DNA of 64,000 nt from Salinicoccus hispanicus (GTDB lineage Bacteria > Bacillota > Bacilli > Staphylococcales > Salinicoccaceae): contig NZ_WUUK01000001.1 in the NCBI RefSeq assembly GCF_009831115.1, forward strand, positions 744,001-808,000. Reading direction: 5' to 3'. Numbering within the stretch: the stretch's first letter is position 1; every line of letters starts with the position of its first letter. Below are positions 8,866-18,699 of the stretch, piece after piece. Made by a program: the position numbers and the translations under genes. The notes below the pieces were generated by a model that was not told the DNA's origin, did not search any database, and saw only the letters and a program-made list of their open reading frames with translations.

Positions 8866-10215
8866 TCACCTGGATTTTCTAAAGTCATCTATCATTTTCT
8901 GGAGTTCCGGATCGTCTTTTGCCGTCTTCTGAACTGCACCTTTTTCAGGCGCAGGCTTTTTGTCCTCATCTTTATTTGATGCTGGTGCTGGTGCCGTCTT
9001 CCTGGTGTCATCCATCCAGGCTGGTCTGCGTTCACCCTGGCGCTCCCTTGGACCGGTGCGCTTCGTATTCCGCTGCTTCCTGAACTCCATGATGGACTGG
9101 TACGCCTCCCTGGCCGAACGGATGCCCTTCTCTTCCCAGTCCCGGGCGATCTTCATCGTGTAGGGATAGTTCAGATTGCCCTCCTTCTGCTGATATACAT
9201 ACTCGAGCAGAAGATTGACGACGCCGTTCGGCAGGCTTGTCTTGGCGATGATATCCGTCACAAGCTTCAGATCATTGTCACTCGGCTGATGGTTACGGAT
9301 ATCATTGAGACGATCCAGCGGACTGATCGATTCAAGCCGCTCTATATAGGAGTCATTGGAATTTCCAACTTCTTTTTGCTGCGGCTCAGGCCCGGTCGTC
9401 ATGGACGGCAGCTTGCCCCTGTTCTCTTTCTGGTAGTACTTTCTTGCTTCATATCTCAGCTGCTCCCTGTCGATACCGGCATACTGTGTGGTCGCCGACA
9501 GCAGTATCTGCTTCATATCATATGCATTGAGATTGAAAAGTACGCTCAGTTTCACAATCAGCATCCGTACTTCCTTGGTAAAGAACGCACGGTCGATCTT
9601 TGTGCCTTTCAGATGCGTAAAAAGAACATCAAAATCGAAATCGTCCAGATCGACATTCGGACCCGTCGATGCATTGTCCTTCCTTAAAGAATCCTCCGGA
9701 ATGCTGAATCCTTCTTCGCTGCCTACCTGGAACACCTCCGTAAACTTCCGGGTCACTTCGGTGAAATGCTCAGGCTTCGAAGGATAGCACAGGCGGTCTT
9801 TCTTTGTTTTATAGGCATTCGGACCAATATGATTATGAAGGTAGAGACTCAGCATCGGATCCTTGAAAAAGGCTTCCGGAGTGAGCGGCTGCAGCAGCTC
9901 ATATACGAAGAGGTCATCATGTGCTTCATCGGATACGAAAGATCTGACCAGACCGATGCCTTCCAGTTTCTCTAGAGTTTTCGAGAAGCTGGATAAGGAC
10001 GTGTTCAGCGCGTCCATTATCTCCTTATGAAACCTTATTTCGAGTTTCTCATAATATGCCGAGGATTCCTGAAGATATATATATGCCATTGCTGCATCCT
10101 GATGGATGAGCGGCAGGTAGAGCTCATTCAAAATATTAAGATGGGACTTTTCAAATGCAGCAGGATTATAGACCATGAATTCGGTATTCGGTTTCAGCCG
10201 CTCATTGAAGTTCAT
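8866..10215 (-). CDS. dnaB: Replication initiation and membrane attachment protein DnaB
   Basis: DnaB of Bacillales acts with DnaD and DnaI to remodel DNA and load the helicase, and tethers the origin to the membrane. The 449-residue protein has the N-terminal oligomerisation domain, a DnaB_2/DnaD-like region around residues 310-390 ([33 protein letters not shown]) and a low-complexity charged C-terminal tail. Two close ATG codons are possible; the second has a better-placed AGGG. The start overlaps the end of nrdR, giving an nrdR-dnaB-dnaI operon. Confidence 0.95.
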   Translation of the reverse strand: MNFNERLKPNTEFMVYNPAAFEKSHLNILNELYLPLIHQDAAMAYIYLQESSAYYEKLEIRFHKEIMDALNTSLSSFSKTLEKLEGIGLVRSFVSDEAHDDLFVYELLQPLTPEAFFKDPMLSLYLHNHIGPNAYKTKKDRLCYPSKPEHFTEVTRKFTEVFQVGSEEGFSIPEDSLRKDNASTGPNVDLDDFDFDVLFTHLKGTKIDRAFFTKEVRMLIVKLSVLFNLNAYDMKQILLSATTQYAGIDREQLRYEARKYYQKENRGKLPSMTTGPEPQQKEVGNSNDSYIERLESISPLDRLNDIRNHQPSDNDLKLVTDIIAKTSLPNGVVNLLLEYVYQQKEGNLNYPYTMKIARDWEEKGIRSAREAYQSIMEFRKQRNTKRTGPRERQGERRPAWMDDTRKTAPAPASNKDEDKKPAPEKGAVQKTAKDDPELQKMIDDFRKSR

Positions 10216-10675
10216 CGTCATCCCTGCCTTTGGCGAGGTGATTCAATGTATCCATCAGCTGATCGATATCCTTGAATTCCTTATATACAGAGGCAAACCT
10301 GACATAGGCCACCTGGTCCAATGTAATCAGTTCCTTCATTACGCACTCGCCAATTTCATTGCTCGAGATTTCTGGTTTATTCAAGTTTCTGAGCGCAGAT
10401 TCTATGCGCGCAGTCGTTTTTTCCAGTGCTTCATATGGTATCGGGCGTTTTTCGCACGCTCTCAGCAGTCCATCCATGAGCTTCTCCCGGCTGAAGACTT
10501 CCCTGTTTCCATCCTTTTTGACAACCACGAGGGGAGAGAGTTCCATCCGTTCAAAAGTAGTGAACCTGAATCCGCAGTTTTCACATTCCCTTCTTCTGCG
10601 TATGGCGGACACCTCATCCGTATGTCTGGAATCGACGACCCTGGAACTTGTCTGATGGCAGTTCGGGCATTTCAT
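10202..10675 (-). CDS. nrdR: Transcriptional repressor NrdR
   Basis: NrdR represses ribonucleotide reductase genes when (d)ATP binds its ATP-cone. The 157-residue protein shows the zinc ribbon Cys3, Cys6, Cys31, Cys34 (MKCPNC, ECENC) and the ATP-cone ([19 protein letters not shown]). It is first in the nrdR-dnaB-dnaI operon, an arrangement known in Bacillales. No nrd genes are in the window. Confidence 0.97.
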   Translation of the reverse strand: MKCPNCHQTSSRVVDSRHTDEVSAIRRRRECENCGFRFTTFERMELSPLVVVKKDGNREVFSREKLMDGLLRACEKRPIPYEALEKTTARIESALRNLNKPEISSNEIGECVMKELITLDQVAYVRFASVYKEFKDIDQLMDTLNHLAKGRDDDELQ

Positions 10676-10725
10676 ATGACCACCTCACTTCTCAAGGATT
10701 AGTATACCATTATAATATATTACGC

Positions 10726-10758
10726 ATAAAAAAAGAAGAAACATCAGTTTCTTCTTTT
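10726..10758 (-). terminator. Terminator of gapB
   Basis: AAAAGAAGAAAC pairs with GTTTCTTCTTTT around a 4-base loop, followed on the minus strand by seven T. Confidence 0.9.
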
Positions 10759-10767
10759 CAAATACTA

Positions 10768-11772
10768 CTATAGGTCATGAACAATTTTCTCTGCAAGTTC
10801 CACGACACGCGTGGAATATCCCCATTCATTATCGTACCACGCCAGCACCTTCACCTTGCTGTCATCCATGACCATGGTCAGCGAGGCGTCGATGATGGAG
10901 CTTCTGCTGTCGGTATTGAAATCGCTTGATACGAGCGGCGCATCAGTCACACCGAGAATGCCGGAAAGTTCCCCATTCGCCTGCTGCTCGAATGTTTCGT
11001 TCAGCTGCTCCTTTGTCACCGGCGTATCGAGATCGACAACAAGGTCAACCAGCGATACATTGGATACCGGCACACGCAATGCCAGACCGTGCAGCTTGCC
11101 GTTCAGCTGGGGCAGCACTGTGCCAAGCGCCTTTGCCGCTCCGGTCGAAGTCGGAATGATATTGTCCGCGCATGAACGTGCCCTACGCAGATCCTTATGC
11201 GGGTTGTCGATATTCTTCTGATCATTTGTATAGGCATGGACCGTTGTCATCAGACCGTTCTTGATGCCGAATGCATCATCCAGCACTTTTGCGACAGGCG
11301 CCAGGCAATTCGTCGTACAGGAAGCATTGGAGAATACATCATATGTATCAAGGTCCAGGGCTTCATCATTTACACCGAGCACAATCGTCTGGACGTCGCC
11401 GCCTTTCGATGGTGCGGTAAGGAGTACTTTCCTTGCGCCCGCCCTCACATGGGCACTCGCTTTGTCGCCATGGTTGAATGCACCAGTTGCTTCTATTACA
11501 AGGTCGATGCCAAGCGCTTCCCATGGAAGATCTTCAGGGTTTCTTTCATTTGTAAGCTGGATTTCCCTGCCGTCGATGACAAGTCCTTCCCCTTCCACCT
11601 CAACATGCTTATCCCACGTGCCATGTGTCGTATCATAATTGAGAAGATGTGCAATTGTTTCTGCAGGATAGCTTGCATTCACCGCGACGAGTTCGATGTG
11701 ATCTGAAGCAGCGGCAATGCGGAAAACCATTCTGCCGATTCTTCCAAGACCGTTAATAGCTACTTTTTTCAT
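10768..11772 (-). CDS. gapB: Glyceraldehyde-3-phosphate dehydrogenase, gluconeogenic GapB type
   Basis: This enzyme interconverts glyceraldehyde-3-phosphate and 1,3-bisphosphoglycerate. GapB works mainly in the gluconeogenic direction with NADP. The 334-residue protein has the Rossmann start INGLGRIGRMVFR and catalytic Cys152 in SNASCTTNCL. After the second strand it reads VNASYPAETIAH where glycolytic GapA has VND, the difference that relaxes NAD specificity. The ATG chosen has GGGG 8 bases upstream; another ATG lies two codons earlier. It has its own terminator and a promoter with two CcpN-type boxes. Confidence 0.95.
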   Translation of the reverse strand: MKKVAINGLGRIGRMVFRIAAASDHIELVAVNASYPAETIAHLLNYDTTHGTWDKHVEVEGEGLVIDGREIQLTNERNPEDLPWEALGIDLVIEATGAFNHGDKASAHVRAGARKVLLTAPSKGGDVQTIVLGVNDEALDLDTYDVFSNASCTTNCLAPVAKVLDDAFGIKNGLMTTVHAYTNDQKNIDNPHKDLRRARSCADNIIPTSTGAAKALGTVLPQLNGKLHGLALRVPVSNVSLVDLVVDLDTPVTKEQLNETFEQQANGELSGILGVTDAPLVSSDFNTDSRSSIIDASLTMVMDDSKVKVLAWYDNEWGYSTRVVELAEKIVHDL

Positions 11773-11786
11773 GACCATTACCCCTT

Positions 11787-11819
11787 TATGCTATACTTTT
11801 CAATAATTAGTATAACACA
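11787..11819 (-). promoter_or_regulatory. gapB promoter with two inverted CcpN-type operator boxes
   Basis: The minus strand carries an extended -10 (TGTTATACT). TGTGTTATACT (11809-11819, minus) and TATGCTATACT (11787-11797, plus) each match TRTGHYATAYW, the B. subtilis CcpN box as I recall it, at all 11 positions. One overlaps the -10 and the other lies in the early leader. CcpN represses gapB on glucose in B. subtilis; the regulator gene is not in this window. Confidence 0.7.
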
Positions 11820-11856
11820 ATAGAATGCCATTAAAAGTAGCGTTTCATATAAAATT

Positions 11857-12447
11857 TCACTTTTCAATACTGGATATGAAATCATCTATCTGGTCGAAAA
11901 GATCTGCCTTTGAGCCACTGTTATCAAGTACTTCAGTACTTCTTTCCCTTTTTTCGGAAAGAGGCATCTGGCTGTTGATCCGGGCAAGCGCTTCGGACCG
12001 CTCGAAGCTGTTACGTTCCATAAGCCGCTCGATCTGTGTCTCCTGATCGACATATACCGTCAATGTGATGTCACATTGACGATCCAGCCCGTTTTCGAAG
12101 AGCAGTGGAATATCAAGGAAGACATGGCTTTCAGATAACGCCTCGGCCTTATCCCGATCCATCAGCTTCCGAACCTCCGGATGCACGAGATGGTTCAGCA
12201 CTTCTCTTTCCTTGCTGTCATTGAAGACGATGGCACCGAGCTTCCTACGGTCGATCTCGCCATCTTCCTCCAGGATGCCACTACCGAAATGTTCGACGAT
12301 GCCAGGATATGCCGGCCCGTCCTTCGCTGTCGACTTCCGTGCATAGACATCCGCATCAAGTACAGGATATCCTTTTTCTCTGATGTAGTCGGCAGCAGTA
12401 GACTTGCCACTGGCAATGCCGCCTGTAAGTCCAATTACCTGGTTCAT
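11857..12447 (-). CDS. coaE: Dephospho-CoA kinase
   Basis: CoaE carries out the last step of CoA synthesis, ATP-dependent phosphorylation of dephospho-CoA. The 196-residue protein begins MNQVIGLTGGIASGKST, which contains the P-loop, and keeps the family segments DADVYAR and FLDIPLLFENGLD. The start is fixed by AGAGGTGAAGCA before the ATG; longer in-frame sequence upstream belongs to mutM. It follows mutM with a 4-base gap. Confidence 0.97.
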   Translation of the reverse strand: MNQVIGLTGGIASGKSTAADYIREKGYPVLDADVYARKSTAKDGPAYPGIVEHFGSGILEEDGEIDRRKLGAIVFNDSKEREVLNHLVHPEVRKLMDRDKAEALSESHVFLDIPLLFENGLDRQCDITLTVYVDQETQIERLMERNSFERSEALARINSQMPLSEKRERSTEVLDNSGSKADLFDQIDDFISSIEK

Positions 12448-12451
12448 TGCT

Positions 12452-13321
12452 TCACCTCTGACATCTAGTGCAATAGAATGTATTTCTTGTCGCAATTGTT
12501 TTTGTACTGACCGGTCCACCGCATGTCCGGCACGTCTTCTTCTGATAGATGTTGAAGCGGTCCTGCATGCTTCCCTTTTCACCGGATACCCCTCTATAGT
12601 CGGAGATTGTCGAACCGCCGCTTTCTATTGAAAGGTTGAAGACATCGGTTATGGATCTATGGAGATCCACCAGTCTCGCAATGGACACATTACCTGCTTT
12701 CCGTGTGGGCAGTATGCCTGATGTGAACAGTGCTTCTGATGCATAGATGTTTCCGACGCCCGGAATGACCGAGCTGTCCATGATAACCGCTTTGATCTCC
12801 TTATTGATGTTCGCCGGTGCCTTCGCCCTGTCCAGGAATTCCGCCAGACTGTCCGGATCTGTGTATTCCACCGCCATGCGGGCAAACGGTGGGAACCCAC
12901 TCAATTTATCCACTGTCGCCATTTCTCCGAACCGTCTGATATCACAATAGATCAGAGCGCGTCCGTCCTGGAGTCTGAAGACGACCTGCCAGTGCTTGCG
13001 GTAGTTTGCATCTGTGATCGACTCTACCGAGTCCCTGACAAAATAGGCACCCGACATCCCGAGATGCGAAATCATATGGAACACTCCGTCCGACTTCTCC
13101 ATTATGAAATACAGGTACTTGCCGCGCCGGCCGATCTTCCTGATTGTTGCATCAAGGACACGGGAGCCGAATGATTCAAAGTCTTCTTTGACGATTGTTC
13201 TGCGTCCGGTCTGATGCCCATTTACTACAAAATCGGAAAACGCCACTGCTTCAATAGTAGCGCCTTCCACTTCCCTGGCCAGGGCTCGCCTGACCAGCTC
13301 CACTTCCGGTAATTCCGGCAT
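12452..13321 (-). CDS. mutM: Formamidopyrimidine-DNA glycosylase
   Basis: MutM (Fpg) removes 8-oxoguanine and other oxidised purines and cleaves the abasic site. The 289-residue protein has the catalytic N-terminus MPELPEVE (Pro2 nucleophile, Glu3), the helix-two-turn-helix region (VIPGVGNIYASEALF) and a C-terminal zinc finger CRTCGG...CTRC. It lies between polA and coaE, the usual repair cluster of staphylococci. Confidence 0.98.
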   Translation of the reverse strand: MPELPEVELVRRALAREVEGATIEAVAFSDFVVNGHQTGRRTIVKEDFESFGSRVLDATIRKIGRRGKYLYFIMEKSDGVFHMISHLGMSGAYFVRDSVESITDANYRKHWQVVFRLQDGRALIYCDIRRFGEMATVDKLSGFPPFARMAVEYTDPDSLAEFLDRAKAPANINKEIKAVIMDSSVIPGVGNIYASEALFTSGILPTRKAGNVSIARLVDLHRSITDVFNLSIESGGSTISDYRGVSGEKGSMQDRFNIYQKKTCRTCGGPVSTKTIATRNTFYCTRCQR

Positions 13322-13329
13322 ATCTCCAC

Positions 13330-15930
13330 CTACTTCACGTCATACCAATCGCTGCCATATCCATAATCCACTTTGAGTGGCACAGAGAGCGCCATTGCAT
13401 TTTCCATAATATCCTTGATGACCGGGATGAATGCTTCCACTTCTTCCCGAGGGATATCAAAGATCAGCTCATCGTGGATCTGCAGCAGCAATTCAGCATT
13501 GAATTTCTGTGCTTCTTCCGATTTTTCGTATTTTACCATTGCAAGTTTTATTATGTCTGCCGCGCTTCCCTGAATCGGTGAGTTCATGGCTGTCCGTTCA
13601 GCAAAGCTCTTTGCGTTGAAATTGCGGCTTTGGATATCCGGGATGTATCTTCTGCGATTGAGCAGCGTCTTCACATAGCCATCGCGCTTGGCATCCTGGA
13701 TGATGGATTTCATGAACAACTTGACTTCAGGGAAGGAATTCAGGTAATTGTCAATGAATGTCTTGGCTTCTTTTCTCGTGATGCCAAGGTTCTGGCTCAG
13801 CCCATAGTCGCTGATGCCGTAGACGATACCGAAGTTGACCGCCTTCGCATTCCGCCTCATATCACTGGTGACATCTGCCCGTTCCACGCCGAAGACTTCC
13901 ATTGCAGTTTTTGTATGGATGTCGGTATCACTTGTAAATGCGCTGGTCATGGTCTCATCACTGGTGATATGTGCAAGTACCCTGAGCTCGATCTGTGAAT
14001 AGTCGAGCGCAAGCAGTACATGGGAATCATCTTTCGGCACGAATGCCTTTCTGATTCTGCGGCCTTCATCGATGCGTATCGGTATGTTCTGAAGGTTCGG
14101 CTCGACTGATGACAGCCTTCCCGTCTGTGCCAGCGTCTGATTGAAACGCGTATGGATTCTCGAGTCTTCCTTGATTTCGCCCTGCAGTCCGATGACATAT
14201 GTCGACTGCAGCTTGGATAGCGAACGATAGTCCAGAAGGTAGCTGACAATCTCATGCCTGCTCTGCAGTTCTTCCAGTACATCCACTGCAGTGGAGTAGC
14301 CTGTCTTGGTCTTCTTTATGACGGGCAGCTCCAGTTTCTCAAATAGAACGACACCAAGCTGCTTGGGAGAATTGATATTGAATTCCTCTCCCGCGAGCTC
14401 ATATATTTTTCCTTCTATTTCATCAAGCCGTTCTTTTATTTCACTTTCCATATCCCGAAGACGTGCTGCATCCACTGTGATGCCGCGATATTCCATGCCG
14501 GACAGCACTTTGGCCAGTGGTATCTCCAGATCTTTCCAGAGGTCATACATGTCGTCTTTCTGGAGGGATTCCGCCATCAGCGGACCGACATGATGCACTG
14601 CCATGACCTTATCCGTCAGAAACTTGTCATGCTCTTCCCCAATCGGCTGCTTGGCATTACGCCCTTTGCCATAGTGGAAATCATCACTGTCGATATTGAC
14701 ACTGAACTGGCCGACAGTCTCCGCCACATCAATGATTTTCTTTGATGGATCGAGCAGGAAGCTGCCGAGCATGATATCCGTATCGAAGTCTTCAAAATGA
14801 ATATCGAGATGCTTGAGCAGACCCATCTGACGCTTGATGTCATAGACATTGATGGTCTCTCTCGACTTCAGGAACTGCTCAAGCCCCTCCCGATCGATAT
14901 CCTCCGCGTTGCTGATGAAGGTTCTTTCTCCATCCGTAACAGCGATATGCTCGGGGCCGTGTACCAGGTAATTGTCAGCCCGGACTTCAAGATGGAAAGA
15001 AACATCTGCGCCGAGCTGATCCAGCGCATCCACACGCTCGGAATCAAACTCTTTCTTATCCTCCGTCTCGGAAGCGTCCATGTTCTTCAGCAGCGACTCG
15101 AATTCGAGTTCCTTGAAGATTTCATATTTCTCTTCTGCGTTTTCATTGGCAAAGGCAAGGGAATTCATATCGAAATCAAGCGGAACTTCACGGTAGATGG
15201 TTGCGAGCGATTTGCTCATCAGTGCATCTTCCCTATGTTCCATCAGATTCTCCTTCAGCTTCTTCCCTTTGACACCTTCAAGGTTTTCGAGTACTGCTTC
15301 AACAGATCCATGTTCACCGAGCAGTTTGAGTGCCGTCTTTTCCCCTACGCCGGGCACACCAGGAATATTATCCGATTTATCGCCCATCAGTCCTTTCAGA
15401 TCTATGATCTGCTCCGGTTTCAATCCATATATCTCCTGAATATGTTCCGGTGTATACCGATCAATATCGGATATCCCTTTTTTCGTATAATAAATGACTG
15501 TATTTTCACTGGCCAGCTGGGTCAAGTCCTTATCCCCCGAGATGATGATGGTTTGAAAACCTTCCTCATCCGCTTTTCTGCTCAGCGTTCCGATGATGTC
15601 ATCGGCTTCATACTCCTCCACTTCATACCGTTTGATGCCGTAGGCATCAATAAGTCTCCGTATCGGCGCGAACTGCTCCCCCAGTTCAGGCGGCGTCTTC
15701 TGTCTGCCGCCTTTATATTCCTCATACTGCTTGTGTCTGAAAGTCGATTTGCCTGCATCGAAAGCAACAAGGAAGTGCGTCGGCGCCTCTTCCTCTATCA
15801 GCTTCTCAAGCAGCCTCGCATAACCGAAGATGGCGTTCGTGTGGAGTCCGCTCTGATTGCTCAGGAGCGGCAGCCCATAGAATGCACGAAACGCCATACT
15901 GTTGCCGTCTATCAGTATCAGCTTCTTCAT
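13330..15930 (-). CDS. polA: DNA polymerase I
   Basis: Pol I fills gaps and removes RNA primers. The 866-residue protein has a 5'-3' exonuclease domain (1-290, LILIDGNSMAFRAFYG), a degenerate 3'-5' exonuclease-like domain lacking the usual DxE motif (SFHLEVRADNYL), so it probably does not proofread, and a family A polymerase domain with motifs LLALDYSQIELRVLA, NAKAVNFGIVYGIS and LLQIHDELIF. AGGAG precedes the ATG. A TATAAT at 15992-15997 with a weak -35 may be its promoter. It is the first gene of polA-mutM-coaE. Confidence 0.98.
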   Translation of the reverse strand: MKKLILIDGNSMAFRAFYGLPLLSNQSGLHTNAIFGYARLLEKLIEEEAPTHFLVAFDAGKSTFRHKQYEEYKGGRQKTPPELGEQFAPIRRLIDAYGIKRYEVEEYEADDIIGTLSRKADEEGFQTIIISGDKDLTQLASENTVIYYTKKGISDIDRYTPEHIQEIYGLKPEQIIDLKGLMGDKSDNIPGVPGVGEKTALKLLGEHGSVEAVLENLEGVKGKKLKENLMEHREDALMSKSLATIYREVPLDFDMNSLAFANENAEEKYEIFKELEFESLLKNMDASETEDKKEFDSERVDALDQLGADVSFHLEVRADNYLVHGPEHIAVTDGERTFISNAEDIDREGLEQFLKSRETINVYDIKRQMGLLKHLDIHFEDFDTDIMLGSFLLDPSKKIIDVAETVGQFSVNIDSDDFHYGKGRNAKQPIGEEHDKFLTDKVMAVHHVGPLMAESLQKDDMYDLWKDLEIPLAKVLSGMEYRGITVDAARLRDMESEIKERLDEIEGKIYELAGEEFNINSPKQLGVVLFEKLELPVIKKTKTGYSTAVDVLEELQSRHEIVSYLLDYRSLSKLQSTYVIGLQGEIKEDSRIHTRFNQTLAQTGRLSSVEPNLQNIPIRIDEGRRIRKAFVPKDDSHVLLALDYSQIELRVLAHITSDETMTSAFTSDTDIHTKTAMEVFGVERADVTSDMRRNAKAVNFGIVYGISDYGLSQNLGITRKEAKTFIDNYLNSFPEVKLFMKSIIQDAKRDGYVKTLLNRRRYIPDIQSRNFNAKSFAERTAMNSPIQGSAADIIKLAMVKYEKSEEAQKFNAELLLQIHDELIFDIPREEVEAFIPVIKDIMENAMALSVPLKVDYGYGSDWYDVK

Positions 15931-16019
15931 TTCACTATCTCCTCTCTATCGAAATGATCCGACCGTCCGTTACCAGTCTCTTCATAATCAGATTATACAT
16001 TTCCATACCGGTTTAATCC

Positions 16020-16049
16020 ATAAATAAAGGCACAGCGATTGCTGTGCCT
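16020..16049 (-). terminator. Terminator of the AbgT transporter gene
   Basis: AGGCACAGC and GCTGTGCCT form a 9-base stem followed by TTTATTTAT on the minus strand. Confidence 0.85.
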
Positions 16050-16055
16050 CTAATA

Positions 16056-17633
16056 TCAACCCACATATTCTATTGGTGCATTCGGTCCGAGCGGAATGCC
16101 GAACAGCATCCAGACGATCAGCATGATTGCCCAGGCGACGAAGAAGAAGATGGAATATGGCAGCATGACTGAAATCAGCGTACCAATCCCGATATTCCTA
16201 TCGTACTGCTGCGCAAATGCAATGATGATGGCGAAGTATGTCATGAGCGGTGTAATGATATTGGTTGAAGAATCCGCCACACGATATGCCATCGTCGTCA
16301 GTTCCGGAGAATAGCCGAGCTGCATCATGATCGGCACGAATATCGGTGCCATCATCGCCCATTTGGCGCTCGCACTTCCGATGAACAGATTGACGACTGC
16401 AGTGACGAACATGAAGCCGATGATCAGTGGAATACCCGTCAGATTCAACGTTTCAAGCAGTTCGGCACCATATACGCCGATGACCAGCCCGATATTGGAT
16501 TCGGCAAAATATGCAACAAATTGTCCGGCAGTGAATGCCAGTACAATGAACATTCCCATTGCTGCCATCGTTTTTGTCATCTGATCCGCAACATCCTTGT
16601 CATTCCTGATGGATTTTGTAATCAGCCCATACACGAGACCTGGAATGAAGAACAGGATCGCTATGATCGGAACCAGTCCATCACTCATGAATGGCGACTG
16701 GATGATCGTATCCATGTAGTCTCCCACGGCATCATCTCCACGCATCGGCGAATTCGGCAGTAGTACCAGGAGCGACGCCAGCAGAGCCCCGACCACCATT
16801 GAAGTGATAGCCCATACGAGTCCTTTCTTTTCAATCGGTTCAAGCGGGTTCATCTCATCCGTGCTGTTGACTGCTTCCTCATCGGCATTTTTGGAATCAA
16901 AGCTGCCAAGTCGTGGCTCGACAATCTTATCGGATACAAACCAGCCGACAAGCGTAAGCAGGAAGACACTGACAAAGATGAAGTAGTAGTTCATTGCTAC
17001 GTTCATGCCTTCAGCATACTGCGGATCGAGAACTGAAGCTGCAGCAATCGACAGTTCGGACAGCATTGCATCGGTTCCACTGAGCAGCAGGTTGGCTGAA
17101 AACCCTGCCGAAACCCCGGCAAATGCAGTGGCCAGACCAGCAAGCGGATGCCTGCCAAGTGCCAGATAAAGTACAGCACCGAGTGGTGGCAATACAACGT
17201 AGCCTGCGTCAGATGCAAGTGAAGACATGATACCGGCAAACACAAGGCCGGCAGTGATCAGCTGGTTCGGAATTGCCAGAACAAATCCGCGCAGTGCCGC
17301 GCTGATGAGACCTGAACGTTCAGCAACACCAATGCCGAGCATGGTCATGAGTACAACACCCAAAGGTGCAAAGTTGATGAAGTTATCAGTCATGCTTGAG
17401 AATATGTAGCTTATGCCTTCCCCATTCAAAAGATTATTGACTGAAACGGTACCTTGATCATCTGCCGGGTGCTCCACTGTGATTTCGAGCATCGACAGTA
17501 TTGCGGAAGCAACCAGTGTAAGCCCTGCAAGCAGTGCAAAAAGCGTCACCGGATGCGGCAGCTTATTACCCAGCCATTCGACAAAATCAAGGAATTTTTG
17601 AAAGATACCATTTTTCTTTCTACCATTTTCCAT
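16056..17633 (-). CDS. AbgT family transporter
   Basis: This 525-residue inner-membrane protein of the AbgT family has about 12 hydrophobic segments and the two characteristic re-entrant regions. Members import p-aminobenzoyl-glutamate or export sulfonamides, driven by ion gradients. Recognisable pieces are FAPLGVVLMTMLGIGVAERSG and LSGTDAMLS. GGGAGGA lies before the chosen ATG; a TTG and an ATG upstream overlap it. It stands alone between polA and mdh with its own terminator. The M20 amidohydrolase gene near 61 kb resembles AbgA/AbgB enzymes, but a link is only inference. Confidence 0.9.
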   Translation of the reverse strand: MENGRKKNGIFQKFLDFVEWLGNKLPHPVTLFALLAGLTLVASAILSMLEITVEHPADDQGTVSVNNLLNGEGISYIFSSMTDNFINFAPLGVVLMTMLGIGVAERSGLISAALRGFVLAIPNQLITAGLVFAGIMSSLASDAGYVVLPPLGAVLYLALGRHPLAGLATAFAGVSAGFSANLLLSGTDAMLSELSIAAASVLDPQYAEGMNVAMNYYFIFVSVFLLTLVGWFVSDKIVEPRLGSFDSKNADEEAVNSTDEMNPLEPIEKKGLVWAITSMVVGALLASLLVLLPNSPMRGDDAVGDYMDTIIQSPFMSDGLVPIIAILFFIPGLVYGLITKSIRNDKDVADQMTKTMAAMGMFIVLAFTAGQFVAYFAESNIGLVIGVYGAELLETLNLTGIPLIIGFMFVTAVVNLFIGSASAKWAMMAPIFVPIMMQLGYSPELTTMAYRVADSSTNIITPLMTYFAIIIAFAQQYDRNIGIGTLISVMLPYSIFFFVAWAIMLIVWMLFGIPLGPNAPIEYVG

Positions 17634-17670
17634 TCCCAAATTTCCTCCCATTTATTATAATATTTTTGAA

Positions 17671-17702
17671 AATTCAAAAAGGCCACCATGAAGGCAGCCT
17701 TT
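17671..17702 (-). terminator. Terminator of citZ-icd-mdh
   Basis: AAAGGCTGCC pairs with GGTGGCCTTT, with two G-T pairs, around a 5-base loop, followed by TTTTTGAATTTT on the minus strand. Confidence 0.75.
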
Positions 17703-17736
17703 CCAGTATAATACCCGTACTTGAATTTTACAAATA

Positions 17737-18669
17737 CTATTTCAGCATGTTCATGACATGAGTGACGGAATCCCTGGATTTATCCAATTCAGCTTTTTCC
17801 TCATCGGAAAGCTCCAGTTCGATGATTTTTTCTATGCCTTCTGCCCCGAGCACTGTCGGCACACCAAGATAGAGATTATCATAGCCGTATTCACCTTCAA
17901 GATATGCAATTGCCGGAAGTACACGTTTCTGATCGAACAGAATTGCCTCAGCCATCTCGACAAGCGCCGCGGCAGGAGCATAGTATGCCGATCCATTGCC
18001 CAGCAGATTGACGATTTCGGCACCGCCTTTTCTGGTACGCTCTATGATGGCATCGATGCGGTCCTGATCCAGCAGGCTTGAAAGGGGCACGCCACCCACA
18101 TTCGAATAGCGGATGAGCGGTACCATGTCATCACCATGTCCGCCAAGTACAAACCCTTGGACGTCTTTGACGGAAAGGCTCAGTTCTTTGGCAACAAAAG
18201 TCCGGAACCTTGCGGTATCAAGAACACCTGACTGGCCGATCACCCTGTTTTTAGGAAAGCCGGACTCTTTGAATACAGTATAGGTCATCGCATCCACCGG
18301 ATTGGTCAGAACAATGATCGAGCAGTCCGGTGAATACTTAACGATGTCTCGCGTGACAGCAGACATCACCTTCTGGTTGGTCTTGACCAGGTCGTCCCGG
18401 CTCATTCCAGGCTTTCTGGCAATCCCGGCTGTAATGATTACGATATCCGAGTCTTTAGTATCTTCGTAGCTGCTCGTCCCTTTTATATCCACATCGGTAC
18501 CGAGAACCGGTGTTGCTTCCATCATATCGAGTGCCTTGCCACGTGTCGGATCTTCAGATTGCGGAATATCCACAAGAACAATATCACCCAATGCTTTTGA
18601 AGCTGCGATGAACGCTGTAGTCGCACCTGTAAAACCGGCACCGATAACTGAAATCTTCTTTCTGTCCAT
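17737..18669 (-). CDS. mdh: Malate dehydrogenase
   Basis: Mdh oxidises malate to oxaloacetate with NAD. The 310-residue LDH-like enzyme has the dinucleotide motif [14 protein letters not shown]-selective Asp (VLVDIP), substrate loop [11 protein letters not shown] with the malate-type Arg pair, and catalytic His in [10 protein letters not shown]. The start [10 protein letters not shown] follows AGGAGTGTGG; longer upstream sequence is less likely. It is third in the citZ-icd-mdh operon, 30 bases after icd, as in B. subtilis (citZ-icd-mdh). Confidence 0.95.
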   Translation of the reverse strand: MDRKKISVIGAGFTGATTAFIAASKALGDIVLVDIPQSEDPTRGKALDMMEATPVLGTDVDIKGTSSYEDTKDSDIVIITAGIARKPGMSRDDLVKTNQKVMSAVTRDIVKYSPDCSIIVLTNPVDAMTYTVFKESGFPKNRVIGQSGVLDTARFRTFVAKELSLSVKDVQGFVLGGHGDDMVPLIRYSNVGGVPLSSLLDQDRIDAIIERTRKGGAEIVNLLGNGSAYYAPAAALVEMAEAILFDQKRVLPAIAYLEGEYGYDNLYLGVPTVLGAEGIEKIIELELSDEEKAELDKSRDSVTHVMNMLK

Positions 18670-18699
18670 ACTGTCCACACTCCTAGTCAGCAAACATGC

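Noticed and set aside
14797-15957. 386-codon plus-strand reading frame
   Set aside because: It is antisense to polA, with no recognisable domain; long antisense frames are common in GC-richer genes.
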